64,000 nucleotides of DNA from an uncultured Erythrobacter sp. (GTDB taxonomy: Bacteria; Pseudomonadota; Alphaproteobacteria; Sphingomonadales; Sphingomonadaceae). Numbering within the stretch: the stretch's first letter is position 1; every line of letters starts with the position of its first letter. Below the pieces are notes generated by a model. It was not told the origin of the DNA and ran no database searches. It saw only the letters and a program-made list of their open reading frames with translations. Below, piece by piece: positions 18,151-28,256 of the stretch. A program made the translations under genes and the position numbers. Location: positions 124,001 to 188,000 of the forward strand of contig CANNCZ010000001.1 of NCBI GenBank assembly GCA_947503275.1, read 5' to 3'.

Positions 18151-19908
18151 GTGATCACTGAGATTGGACAGCTCGGCGCTTGCCTCACACGTTCTGAGCG
18201 GCGTGAAAGTGTGCTTTTACTTGCTTTAGCAGTGCTCTCTGGGGGCAGCGAATTTGTCACGATTGGCGCTCTGGTCCCATTTCTAACGCTTTTGTTGATG
18301 CCACAAGACCCGCCTATGGTCAGCGCATTTGATTTTGCGATTGGTTGGCTTCCTTCAGGCGATAAAGGGTTGTTTGTTCTTGCCGCCTTGATCGCTCTCG
18401 TCGCGATTGTTTCCGCTGTTGTCCGATTGATCTTGGTCTGGCGCTCAGAACAGTTTTGCGCGCGCGTTGGTCGCGGCCTCTCCCAAGGGATATATTCGCG
18501 GGTGATGCGCGAGGATATCGCCAGTTTCGACGAACGCAATTCCAGCGACATTGTTGCTCGCATAGACAAGATCCAGGGCCTCGTGCACGGTTTTGTAAAG
18601 CCGCTTTTGGCTGCGGCAACCAATGCGATTATCGCGCTATGCCTGTTTGCTTTGCTGATGGTCATTGCACCGCTTTTGACCCTCGGGCTGAGCATCGCAC
18701 TCGGCTTAATTTATGCCGCGATTAGCATTGTGAGTGTGCCATATATAAGGGGCCATTCTGCGGACATGTCGCAGGGTTGGGACCAACGCATGCGGACATT
18801 GCGCGAAAGCTTGGGGGCGAAGCGCGAAGTCATGCTCTCACGCAGTTTCGAGCAGTTTGAAGGGCTGTTCACGAGTGCCGATTGGCGGTTTCGGGTCGCC
18901 TTTGCCAACAACCAAGCCTTTGCTCAAAGCCCGCGCGCGATATTCCAGCCTGGAGTGATTATTGCCGTGGCATTGGCGGCGAGTGTGGCTGTTTGGATAG
19001 GAGCAGAACAAGGCTCGATTGTTCCAGTGCTGGCAGGTGTGGCTCTGGCAACGCAGCGGCTTTTGCCATTGGCCCAAGGGATATGGAACGGCGTGGTTCA
19101 AGCAACTGGCAATCGCGAAGTGGTGCGCGATGTACTCGAGCTGCGCACTGGGTCGATCAACGAAGAGCCGCTCGAAATTGTTGAACCCTTGAACCTCACG
19201 TCGCGGTTGGATTGTCGCGATCTCGACTTCGCTTACGGAGATGGCACCAGCGTTTTGGAAAATGTCGATTTGACCATTGAGCAAGGCGAGTGGATCGGGG
19301 TCTTTGGTCCTTCAGGCGCAGGAAAAAGCACATTGCTCGACCTGCTGATCGGTTTTCGTCAGCCGACCAAAGGCGCAGTTGAAATCGACGGTGTGGCCTT
19401 GGAAGGCGAGCGGCTGATGGGTTGGCAGCGGACTGTCGGCTATGTTCGAGAGGCCAGCTTTCTGCTCGATGGTACGATTGCTGACAATATCTGCTTTGGA
19501 GTCGCCGAAGCTGATCGCTGCAAGACGCGTTTGCAATCCGTGCTGACCATCGCTGGGCTAACCGAGCTCATCGCATCGCTGCAAGATGGTCTCGCAGCCA
19601 AGATCGGTGAAAGCGGGGTCAAGCTTTCCGCAGGGCAACGCCAACGCATCGCGATAGCCCGCGCGCTTTACCGTGAGCCATCGGTGCTGATCTTGGATGA
19701 GGCGACCAATGCAATGGACCTCGCACTCGAAGAGGCCATTTTTGCCGCGATTGGCGAGAGCCTGCCCGACGTAACGCTGATTATGGTAAGCCATCGGACT
19801 CAGAGCATCGCGCGCTGTGATCGATATTTCGAAGTCCGCGCGCTCGGCGTGATCGAAACGCAAGGTCCCTTAACGCCGGGCGATCATGTAGTACCGCTCA
19901 ATCGCTAA
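18151..19908 (+). CDS. ABC exporter, fused membrane and ATPase domains
   Basis: Walker A GPSGAGKST, signature LSAGQRQRIAIARAL, Walker B SVLILDEAT; TM N-terminus; GTG start. Confidence 0.9.
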   Translation: MITEIGQLGACLTRSERRESVLLLALAVLSGGSEFVTIGALVPFLTLLLMPQDPPMVSAFDFAIGWLPSGDKGLFVLAALIALVAIVSAVVRLILVWRSEQFCARVGRGLSQGIYSRVMREDIASFDERNSSDIVARIDKIQGLVHGFVKPLLAAATNAIIALCLFALLMVIAPLLTLGLSIALGLIYAAISIVSVPYIRGHSADMSQGWDQRMRTLRESLGAKREVMLSRSFEQFEGLFTSADWRFRVAFANNQAFAQSPRAIFQPGVIIAVALAASVAVWIGAEQGSIVPVLAGVALATQRLLPLAQGIWNGVVQATGNREVVRDVLELRTGSINEEPLEIVEPLNLTSRLDCRDLDFAYGDGTSVLENVDLTIEQGEWIGVFGPSGAGKSTLLDLLIGFRQPTKGAVEIDGVALEGERLMGWQRTVGYVREASFLLDGTIADNICFGVAEADRCKTRLQSVLTIAGLTELIASLQDGLAAKIGESGVKLSAGQRQRIAIARALYREPSVLILDEATNAMDLALEEAIFAAIGESLPDVTLIMVSHRTQSIARCDRYFEVRALGVIETQGPLTPGDHVVPLNR

Positions 19909-19919
19909 AGCGGGCTAGC

Positions 19920-21605
19920 TTAGAAGGACTGCTCAACCCGAATGTTGAGCAAAGGCGCATCGCTGTCGCTATCAAAACGCGTCCCAGACAATGGCACAGC
20001 GACTTCCAGATCAAGATCCAGATCGCGAGTGATATCAAGCCGCATCCCGCCGCCTGCCGATGCCAGTGATCCGTCACCAAATCCGTTTTGAAGGTTCGAG
20101 ACGACACCGCCATCGGCGAACACATAGACCTGCGCACGGGGCAACCAGAACCCTTTCCCGCGCCAGTCGTAGCGCAGCTCGCCATAGCCCATGATTCCTT
20201 GGTCACCGGAACGCTCATTGAAGTTATAGCCGCGCAAGAACGATGTCCCGCCAAGGCCGATATCCTCGGTTGCGAGTAAAGGGTCGCTTGCCAACTGACC
20301 CCGACCACCCAGAGACAGTGTCAAATTCTCGCTCAACGCGCGGTCCCAAGCAAACCAACCAAACAGGCTGGTAAAATCGGCAGATGCATCACCGCGTGTG
20401 GCCAAAGGATCGCCAAGCTGTGTCGCAGAAAGAATGCTAAGACCGCGTGATACCATGACGCGACCGCGGTAATTGCCGCCTGCCAGGCGTCCACGCGAAT
20501 ACAGGCCGGCGCTGATTACAGGAACGCGGTCGCGCCGCACGAGTTCGCCTGCGCGCTCCTGTTCCAATTCACTGACCTCGAATTCGCCGACCACCCAAAC
20601 GCTCATGCCCCGGCGACGCAGTAAGGGGTACTGTGCGTTGATTCCAGCGCGCCAGAACCGCCCATCAATATCGCGATCAGCGAGGAATGCACCCGGCTCG
20701 GTTGAGGAGAAAGACAGATGTGTGCCGAGCTCCAAGCCGCTTGAATCGACAACGATACGGTATGACGCGCTTGCGAATTGCAGCTCGTCGGGCTGCAACG
20801 GAGTCGTGCCCAACGTCACATCCACTTCATCGGCGGAATTAAGCACGCCGTTGAGATCAACTCTGATGCGCGCGCGTATCGGGCCAACGGGTTCAGAACC
20901 ATTGTTGCGCAACTCAACCGCGGCAGAAGCATGCGAACGGCGTGTGCGGACGATCAGGATTCCCGTATCGCCCTCTTTTTCGTACCGGCTGTCGAGAATG
21001 CGAACGCCGGAAATGTCGTCGGCAAGCAAGATTCGTCGTTCGAGCTCGCTCCGCGTTACGGGTTTTCCATTAACCAGCGGCGTTAGCTGACGGTGGATCG
21101 CAGGGTCATCAGCTCCTTCGATCTGGATCGCGTCGACTTTTCCTTCATCCAACTCGACCCGCAATATCCCCATGCTTAGACTTTGTTGAGGGATAGTGGC
21201 GGTTGCGAAGACAAAGCCAGCATCTCTCGCGCGCTGAGCAATCGCGTCCGCCAGCGTGGACAGGTCGTTTTGTGACAGGTTTCGCGACGTATAGCTTTCG
21301 ATCAAATCGACAAATTCGCCGTCAGGCATAGCAGCGTTGCCACTGATCAAAATCGAACTGATTACAAAGCCTTGGTCGCCTGATGCGACTGGGGGACCAG
21401 CGCGCCTGACGGCCTGAGCGATCCGGACTGGGCCATCAGCTTCTGTGAGAAAGTCATTGCTGGCCTCGATTGAGGCATCTTGTTCCGTGTCGGAAATCGT
21501 ACGATCGACTTCAGACTGCGCAACAACCGGGGCGCTGACACCCAAGCAGATGGCAGGCAGGACAAGGCGCAAAAAGGGGCCGTATTTTGCCAGATCGAAT
21601 TTCAT
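19920..21605 (-). CDS. ShlB/FhaC/HecB-type (TpsB) two-partner secretion transporter
   Basis: POTRA-like 'ISSILISGNAAMPDGEFVDLIESYTSRNLSQNDLSTLADAIAQRARDAGFVFATATIPQQ', barrel with 'GGTSFLRGYNFNERSGDQGIMGYGELRY', C-terminal Phe. Confidence 0.85.
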   Translation of the reverse strand: MKFDLAKYGPFLRLVLPAICLGVSAPVVAQSEVDRTISDTEQDASIEASNDFLTEADGPVRIAQAVRRAGPPVASGDQGFVISSILISGNAAMPDGEFVDLIESYTSRNLSQNDLSTLADAIAQRARDAGFVFATATIPQQSLSMGILRVELDEGKVDAIQIEGADDPAIHRQLTPLVNGKPVTRSELERRILLADDISGVRILDSRYEKEGDTGILIVRTRRSHASAAVELRNNGSEPVGPIRARIRVDLNGVLNSADEVDVTLGTTPLQPDELQFASASYRIVVDSSGLELGTHLSFSSTEPGAFLADRDIDGRFWRAGINAQYPLLRRRGMSVWVVGEFEVSELEQERAGELVRRDRVPVISAGLYSRGRLAGGNYRGRVMVSRGLSILSATQLGDPLATRGDASADFTSLFGWFAWDRALSENLTLSLGGRGQLASDPLLATEDIGLGGTSFLRGYNFNERSGDQGIMGYGELRYDWRGKGFWLPRAQVYVFADGGVVSNLQNGFGDGSLASAGGGMRLDITRDLDLDLEVAVPLSGTRFDSDSDAPLLNIRVEQSF

Positions 21606-21722
21606 GCCCGGCCCTTAAGGACGAAACCCCTAATTATTTCTCAAAAACCAATTTGTTAACCGTCTTCGATTACGACGCGGTTAGGTGCTCCAGCTATCGC
21701 GAAGGCTCGGAGAATTAAAAGA

Positions 21723-23426
21723 ATGAAACTTACATCGCGTGCCATCCTTCCCATCACACTGCTCTTGTCGAGCACCAGTGCGCTTGCTCAATCGGGTCCT
21801 TGGACTGTAACTGAGACGCGCGGCGACGTTGTCATCCGTACGGCGGATGGCGAACAGTCGGCGCGGCGCGGAGTGCGGATTGCTGCGGGTCAGCAAGTTG
21901 TGACCGGGCGCAATGGCAACGCGACCATCGTGCGCGGGCGCGAATTTGTGACCGTCCGCCCGAACACGCGGATCACCATCGCACCGCCTGAACGTGAGCG
22001 TGGTGTTGTTCAGATCATTCAGGATTTCGGCAGCGCCCTTTTCAATATTGGTCGTCAGCCCGATCCACATTTTGGTGTCGATACGCCGTACCTCGCCGCT
22101 GTGGTGAAGGGCACGACCTTCTCTATCACGGTGTCCGAAGAGGGCGCCTCAATGCAGGTGACAGAGGGCGCAGTTGAAGCATCGACCAATGATGGCGGCG
22201 CACGCGACCTGGTGGTTCCGGGTGAGATTGCGATTATCGCTGCGGAGGACGTCTATCGCCTCAATATCGAAGGCGACATGTCGCGTCAGATTGATTCGCC
22301 ACGACGCAGCCTGTCCACATCTGCGCCAGCAGTCACTCCCGCAGCTAGCGTATCGTCTTCAGCAACAGCCACGACTCCAGCGGCGCCCGTTTTGGCTCGC
22401 GCGATTGCGCCCGGCCTGCCCGGAAATGCCGCGCCGGGTCGTGCAAATGCCCGTGTGCAACCGGCCGTGATCAATGTCGCAGTTGGAAGCTCTTCGGCTG
22501 ATCTGGATGAATTAACTGGTGGCCTCGTGAGCGGCGAAGTTGAAGCCGCTTCTGACCGGATTGTCGCCGTTGTCGCAGCGGATGAAACGGAAGAAAACAC
22601 CTCTGATAGCGGCAGCGTCGCCGCTTCAACGGCTGATGAAGACACTGACGAAGGCACTGACGAAGGTGAGGCCAACGAGACGGTGGCTGACGATACTGGT
22701 ACTGACGACTCAGATTCAGGCGACGCGACATCGGACGATTCAGGTTCCGATAACACGGGTTCAGACGACGCAACCTCCGACGATTCAAGTGCTGAAGACA
22801 CGGGCTCAAACTCCGAAAATTCTGATGACGACGGGGCGGACGACAATGGGTCCGACCAAGCGAATTCTGGCGAAGGTGAAGGCGACGGTGGCTCCGACCA
22901 AGGTGCCGACGATACCGGTTCGGATGACGACGGAAACAATGGCAACGGCAATGACGAAGACCGCGACGACGACAGCAATCCTGGCAACGGGAGAGGCAAT
23001 GGCAATGGTGGCGGCAACGATCAGGATGATGACGGTTCAGACGACGATGGATCAGAAATAGACGATGGCAACGAGGATGATTGCTTAGTCGGTGCACTCG
23101 GTCTTTGCATCGGCACCGGATCAATCGATGATGACGATATCGATGATGGCAATAGCCCGGGTGACGACGATGACCGTGGTCGCGGTCGTGGCGGCGATGA
23201 TGACGATCGGCGCGGCAACGGTAATGGCAACGGGCGCGGAAATGGCGGCGACCGGGGCGACGATGGCAACAATGGCCACGGCAATGATGACGATGGCGAA
23301 GACGACAGCAACCCGGGCAACGGAAATGGACGCGGCAACGGCGGCGGCAACGGCGATGGCGGCGGCAACGGCAACGGCAACGGTAACGGTAATGGCGGGG
23401 GCAATGGAGGCGGCGGCGGCCTGTGA
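21723..23426 (+). CDS. FecR-domain exported protein with long Asp/Ser then Gly/Asn/Asp low-complexity C-terminus
   Basis: 'GPWTVTETRGDVVIRTADGEQSARRGVRIAAGQQVVTGRNGNATIVRGREFVTVRPNTRITI' FecR-like; signal peptide; low-complexity tail from about aa 270. Confidence 0.85.
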   Translation: MKLTSRAILPITLLLSSTSALAQSGPWTVTETRGDVVIRTADGEQSARRGVRIAAGQQVVTGRNGNATIVRGREFVTVRPNTRITIAPPERERGVVQIIQDFGSALFNIGRQPDPHFGVDTPYLAAVVKGTTFSITVSEEGASMQVTEGAVEASTNDGGARDLVVPGEIAIIAAEDVYRLNIEGDMSRQIDSPRRSLSTSAPAVTPAASVSSSATATTPAAPVLARAIAPGLPGNAAPGRANARVQPAVINVAVGSSSADLDELTGGLVSGEVEAASDRIVAVVAADETEENTSDSGSVAASTADEDTDEGTDEGEANETVADDTGTDDSDSGDATSDDSGSDNTGSDDATSDDSSAEDTGSNSENSDDDGADDNGSDQANSGEGEGDGGSDQGADDTGSDDDGNNGNGNDEDRDDDSNPGNGRGNGNGGGNDQDDDGSDDDGSEIDDGNEDDCLVGALGLCIGTGSIDDDDIDDGNSPGDDDDRGRGRGGDDDDRRGNGNGNGRGNGGDRGDDGNNGHGNDDDGEDDSNPGNGNGRGNGGGNGDGGGNGNGNGNGNGGGNGGGGGL

Positions 23427-23478
23427 TCCAGCCAGCAGCCATATTCCAAGATCATCCTAACCGCGGCTCGCTTTATTA

Positions 23479-25767
23479 ATGTGGGCGACCCGAAACCTGT
23501 TCGTCCAATGGGCGATTATCATAGCGAGCGTCTGCCTCACTATCGTGGCTGCGCAAATGCTGTGGTTGAGGCCGGCTGAGCAATCCCTTCAGACTTTCGT
23601 GTCGCAGATCGCCACGCGCGATGCTTCGCAGCAGGTTCACATAGTCGAAGTTGATGCTGCCAGTATCGCCGCTGTTCAACAATGGCCTTGGCCGCGCCAA
23701 TATCATGCGCAGCTTATTGAACAATTGGATGCCGCAGGCGTCCGCTCCATCGTGTTCGATATTGATTTTTCGTCGCATTCTACACCGCAAAGTGACGCAG
23801 CGATGGCAGACGCGATTGCAAACGCGAATGCGGCTATTGTCATGCCAACATTCACTCAGCAAGCGACCAGCCAATCGGAGCATCGTTTGGATGCATTGCC
23901 GATCCCGACCCTGCGTGAGAACTCAAGCTTGGCTTCCGCATCGGTCCTGCCTGACCGTGATGCACGCGTGCGGCGGATGGTCTTTGGCACTGTCACCGGC
24001 GGTTTAGCGAGGCCATCAATGTCCGCGCAAATCGCCGGATCACCGGGCGCAGCAGACAGCAAGTTTCTGATTGATTTCAGCATCTCGCCTTCATCCATTC
24101 CCACGCACAGTTTCATCGATGTTCAATCGGGCAATTTCGAAAGAGGCGAACTGGCGGGCAAGGATGTGTTGGTCGGTGCAACCGCGATTGAACTGGGTGA
24201 TCGATACGGTGTCCCAGCCTATGGTGTCATCCCCGGGGTTACGATCCAAGCGTTGGCGGCAGAGACCCTTATCGCTGGTGCCTTGTATGAGATTGGCTGG
24301 TTCCCATTGCTTTTGGTGGCTTTGGTGATCGCGTGGCTGTTGGTCCGTTCGCGTTCGTACGCAAAGGTGCTGGCCATCATGTTCGCTTCAACTGTGACTT
24401 TCATAGTTGCGCTGAGCGCCAGCTATCACTTCGCGCGCATTGTGTTTGAGGTGTTGCCCGCGATCAGTGCTTTGATCCTCGCAGGGTCTGCGCAAATGAT
24501 CCGCATTGCCCGCGTTGAGTTGAAAGAAAAAACCCTGCGCGATGGCGAGACGCAACTGCCCAATGCCTATGCCTTTGTAAGCTCCAGTCATTCGGAGGAG
24601 CAATTTGTAGCTGTCGGCTATATCCATAACTTCGATGCAATTCAGGCGGTGCTCGGCAAAGAAGAAATTCGCAAATTCTTCGAACGAGTGGTCGAACGCG
24701 TGGAAGTCAAAGGACAGATCAGCGAGATATATCGCAGCGATACGCGCATGATCGCATGGAAACACGCAGGTGATTACAAAGCTTTAACCGATACCTTTGA
24801 AAGTCTGGGGGAGGATTTCAAAAAGCCTTTGGAGGTGACAGGCAAGAGGGTCGATGTCGCATTTTCGTTCGGTATCGCTTCGGGTTCTGACCTTGCTGCA
24901 GCATCGCGTGCCGCCAGCCAAGCTGTGAAAGATGGCAATCTTTGGCACGCGCATGAAGACGCAGAGGCAGCGATTATTGAAGCGCGCGTATCGCTGATGG
25001 GTGAACTGGATGAAGCGATCGAAGCGGATCAGCTCAAGGTGCTCTATCAGCCAAAACTTCGCCTTTCGAGCAATCGTATCGAAAGTGTTGAGGCGCTGGT
25101 GCGCTGGGAGCATCCCGAAAGGGGGTATTTGCGGCCCGACCTCTTCATCCCTTTGGCTGAAGAAACCAATCGCATTGAAGCGCTTACTCTATTCGTCTTG
25201 CGCCAGACGGTCCGAGACCTGACGATTTGGGTGGACAGCGAAATCGATATCTCGGCTGCTGTAAACATCTCAGCCAATCTCATCAGTTCCGAACGGTTCG
25301 TCCGCAAGGCAGAACAGATCTTGCGCGACAATGCATCGGTCAAAAAACGTATCGTTTTCGAGGTTACGGAATCCGCTACAATGCGCGACCCGGAAGTTGC
25401 GGCAGCCAATCTGCGGCGCTTCCGCGAGCTAGGTGTGATGATCTCGATGGATGATTACGGCACTGGCCAATCCACTCTCAGCTATATCCAAATGCTCCCC
25501 CTTAGCGAGATCAAGATCGATCGTGCCTTCGTCCAAAACGCTCACATCAAGCGCGGTGATGCTTTGCTGGTTCGCTCCACCATTCAGCTGGCGCATTCTC
25601 TGGGACTACGAGTGGTTGGCGAAGGGGTTGAAGAGGCCAAGTGTCTGGAATTCCTGCGCGAGGCGGGCTGCGACTATGCGCAGGGCTATCATGTTGCCAA
25701 GCCGATGAGCCATAGCGATCTCACGCTTATGCTGGCCAAACAAGTTTCTGCGAAAATTCACGCTTAG
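23479..25767 (+). CDS. CHASE2 sensor with degenerate GGDEF-like region and EAL phosphodiesterase domain
   Basis: CHASE2-like periplasmic region, TM helices, EAL motif region 'VEALVRWEHPERGYLRPDLFIPLAEE', 'MDDYGTGQSTLSYIQMLPLSEIKIDRAFV', 'VGEGVEEAKCLEFLREAGCDYAQGY'. Confidence 0.88.
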   Translation: MWATRNLFVQWAIIIASVCLTIVAAQMLWLRPAEQSLQTFVSQIATRDASQQVHIVEVDAASIAAVQQWPWPRQYHAQLIEQLDAAGVRSIVFDIDFSSHSTPQSDAAMADAIANANAAIVMPTFTQQATSQSEHRLDALPIPTLRENSSLASASVLPDRDARVRRMVFGTVTGGLARPSMSAQIAGSPGAADSKFLIDFSISPSSIPTHSFIDVQSGNFERGELAGKDVLVGATAIELGDRYGVPAYGVIPGVTIQALAAETLIAGALYEIGWFPLLLVALVIAWLLVRSRSYAKVLAIMFASTVTFIVALSASYHFARIVFEVLPAISALILAGSAQMIRIARVELKEKTLRDGETQLPNAYAFVSSSHSEEQFVAVGYIHNFDAIQAVLGKEEIRKFFERVVERVEVKGQISEIYRSDTRMIAWKHAGDYKALTDTFESLGEDFKKPLEVTGKRVDVAFSFGIASGSDLAAASRAASQAVKDGNLWHAHEDAEAAIIEARVSLMGELDEAIEADQLKVLYQPKLRLSSNRIESVEALVRWEHPERGYLRPDLFIPLAEETNRIEALTLFVLRQTVRDLTIWVDSEIDISAAVNISANLISSERFVRKAEQILRDNASVKKRIVFEVTESATMRDPEVAAANLRRFRELGVMISMDDYGTGQSTLSYIQMLPLSEIKIDRAFVQNAHIKRGDALLVRSTIQLAHSLGLRVVGEGVEEAKCLEFLREAGCDYAQGYHVAKPMSHSDLTLMLAKQVSAKIHA

Positions 25768-25845
25768 ACGCGCAATTCGGCTTCCGCTTACGTTAAGCCC
25801 GTGCCACAGAGGGGATCAACAATTTGACCCCGGGAGATCAATCCG

Positions 25846-27042
25846 ATGAATCTTGAGTTCACGCCCGAAGAAGTGGCGTTCCGCGAAGAAGTGCGCACTT
25901 TTATCGAAGCGAATTACCCCAAACATTTGGGTGATACGGGTCTGCGAGAGGACCTAGAGCCTGAGGATTTTGTCGCATGGCATAAAGTGCTTGGCGAAAA
26001 AGGGTGGTCGACGCCTGCATGGCCGACTGAATATGGCGGCACCGGTTGGACACCGACACAGCGTTACATCTGGTCAGAGGAAAATGCGCGGGTCAATGCG
26101 TTGATGCCGTTGCCATTTGGCGTGTCGATGGTGGGTCCTGTGATCTACACTTTCGGCAATGAAGAGCAGAAAGCGCAGCATCTGCCAGGTATTCGTGACG
26201 GCAGTGTATGGTGGTGTCAGGGATATTCGGAACCCGGTGCTGGCTCAGACCTTGCCTCGCTAAAGACAACAGCAGTGCGCGATGGCGATCATTATGTGAT
26301 CAACGGGCAGAAAACCTGGACCACTTTGGCTCAGCACGCCGATTGGGGTTTCTTCCTTTGCCGCACCGATCCCGATGCGCCCAAGCCGCAACAAGGCATC
26401 AGCTTTATCCTTGTCGATATGAAATCGCCCGGTGTTGAAGTGCGCCCGATCAAGCTCATCGACGGCGGATATGAGGTCAATGAGACCTGGCTCACCGACG
26501 TGCGGGTGCCAGTTGAAAATCTTGTCGGTGTAGAAAACCAGGGTTGGACCTATGCCAAGTTCCTGCTTGCGCACGAACGCAGCGGAATTGCTGGCGTCGC
26601 TCGGTCAAAACGCGGAGTTGAGAAGCTGCGCGAGATCGCAGGGTCCGAAGTGATCGATGGCGAACCGTTGATGAGCGACTTCGATTTTGCGCGCAAAGTG
26701 AGCCAGCTTGAGATTGATCTGGCCGCGCTGGAAATCACTGAACTGCGCACTCTTGCCGGTGAGCAAGCGGGCAAGGGGCCAGGTCCAGAAAGCTCAATCC
26801 TCAAGATCAAAGGCACTGAGATTCAGCAGCGCCTGACCGAGCTGACCTTGGAGGCTGTGGGCAGCTATGGCACTCCGCTTTATGGCAGCATTGCCGATGC
26901 TGGTTCGAACCAATATCCGGTCGGCCCTGACTATGCTCAGCATGCGGCATCGACCTATTTCAACATGCGCAAGACATCGATCTATGGCGGATCGAACGAG
27001 ATTCAGCGCAACATCATCACGAAAATGATCCTCGGCCTTTAA
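25846..27042 (+). CDS. Acyl-CoA dehydrogenase (PimC-like large-subunit type)
   Basis: 'GYSEPGAGSDLASLKTTAVRDGDHYVINGQKTWTT' and C-term 'KTSIYGGSNEIQRNIITKMILGL'. Confidence 0.88.
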   Translation: MNLEFTPEEVAFREEVRTFIEANYPKHLGDTGLREDLEPEDFVAWHKVLGEKGWSTPAWPTEYGGTGWTPTQRYIWSEENARVNALMPLPFGVSMVGPVIYTFGNEEQKAQHLPGIRDGSVWWCQGYSEPGAGSDLASLKTTAVRDGDHYVINGQKTWTTLAQHADWGFFLCRTDPDAPKPQQGISFILVDMKSPGVEVRPIKLIDGGYEVNETWLTDVRVPVENLVGVENQGWTYAKFLLAHERSGIAGVARSKRGVEKLREIAGSEVIDGEPLMSDFDFARKVSQLEIDLAALEITELRTLAGEQAGKGPGPESSILKIKGTEIQQRLTELTLEAVGSYGTPLYGSIADAGSNQYPVGPDYAQHAASTYFNMRKTSIYGGSNEIQRNIITKMILGL

Positions 27043-27069
27043 GAGCGCGAGAGACATCGGAGACTATAC

Positions 27070-28200
27070 GTGGATTTCAATTTCACCGAAGAACAAGACA
27101 TGGTGCGCGACGGCCTGACCCGGTTGGTGCGCGAACAATATGATTGGGATACGCGCCGCGGCGTGATCGACAGCGATGCCGGATGGCGCCCTGAAGTTTG
27201 GGCGCAGCTGGCGGAGCTAGGCATTTTGGGCATGCCGTTTAGCGAAGAAGATGGCGGATTTGGCGGCGGCGCAGTGGATGCCATGGTCGTGATGGAAGAG
27301 TTTGGCAAAGGCTTGGTGGTCGAACCCTTCGTCCCCACCGTTGTGTGCGCAGGCGGCTTTCTCAAGCATGCTGGCACACCTGCTCAAAAGGAAGAGCATA
27401 TTGGCGGTATTGTCGATGGCAGCCGGATTTTCGCATTCGCCTATGCTGAACCGCGCGGGCGCTATGACTATGCCGACCTGCAAACGACCGCGAAAAAAGA
27501 CGGCTCGGGCTATGTCCTGAACGGTCACAAAGCAGTTGTGATCGGGGCCCCTTGGGCAAGCCATTTGATTGTCACAGCGCGGACTTCGGGTGAGCGGCGC
27601 GATCATGATGGCATCTCAGTCTTTGTCGTCGACAAGTCTGCCGACGGCGTTGTCACTCGCGACTATCCAACAGTCGATGGGCGGCATGCGTCTGAGGTCT
27701 ACTTCGAAAATGTCGCGGTTGGTGCAGAAGCCCTGATCGGAGAGGAAGGCAAAGCGCTTCCACTGATCGAGCAGGTCACCGATGAAGCGATTGCAGCACA
27801 ATGTGCGGAAATCTGCGGCGTGATGAAAGTCGCGCATGCGATGACAGTCGAATACTCGCGTCAGCGTAAGCAATTCGGTGTGCCAATCGGATCGTTCCAA
27901 GTGCTGCAACACCGTATGGTCGACATGTACACCGAGTATGAGCAATCGGTTTCAATGACATATCTCGCGACACTGAACCTCGATGCCGATGAAAAGAAGC
28001 GCAAGCTCGCCGTATCAGCGGCTAAGGTGCGCATCGGTCAGGCGGCGCATCTGATCGGTCAGGAAGCGATCCAGATTCATGGCGGCATGGGCATGACCGA
28101 CGAATTGGCAATCGGCAGCTATTTCAAGCGGCTGACGATCTTCGATTCCGAATTTGGCAATGTCGATCACCACATGAAGCGGCATATGTCTTTGACTTAA
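27070..28200 (+). CDS. Acyl-CoA dehydrogenase (PimD-like small-subunit type)
   Basis: 'MDFNFTEEQDMVRDGLTRLVRE', 'RKQFGVPIGSFQVLQHRMVDMYTEYEQS', 'QIHGGMGMTDELAIG'; GTG start. Confidence 0.88.
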   Translation: MDFNFTEEQDMVRDGLTRLVREQYDWDTRRGVIDSDAGWRPEVWAQLAELGILGMPFSEEDGGFGGGAVDAMVVMEEFGKGLVVEPFVPTVVCAGGFLKHAGTPAQKEEHIGGIVDGSRIFAFAYAEPRGRYDYADLQTTAKKDGSGYVLNGHKAVVIGAPWASHLIVTARTSGERRDHDGISVFVVDKSADGVVTRDYPTVDGRHASEVYFENVAVGAEALIGEEGKALPLIEQVTDEAIAAQCAEICGVMKVAHAMTVEYSRQRKQFGVPIGSFQVLQHRMVDMYTEYEQSVSMTYLATLNLDADEKKRKLAVSAAKVRIGQAAHLIGQEAIQIHGGMGMTDELAIGSYFKRLTIFDSEFGNVDHHMKRHMSLT

Positions 28201-28209
28201 AATGAAAGC

Positions 28210-28256
28210 TGACGCGCGGTGGTGAGCTCTCAATTGATGGCTTGCACCGCGCGTCA
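28210..28256. terminator. Perfect 12-bp inverted repeat between convergent genes; candidate bidirectional terminator
   Basis: TGACGCGCGGTG (28210-28221) and CACCGCGCGTCA (28245-28256), 23-nt loop; right arm contains the stop codon of the minus-strand gene. Confidence 0.6.

Noticed and set aside
17062-19908. GT2 + ABC as part of a polysaccharide biosynthesis cluster
   Set aside because: Only one glycosyltransferase and no polymerase, flippase or sugar-nucleotide genes in the neighbourhood.
22286-23442. Long antisense ORFs (243, 323, 144 aa) opposite the FecR gene
   Set aside because: Explained by low-complexity GC-skewed coding of the sense strand; antisense proteins are Ser/Pro or His/Arg monotony without domain content.
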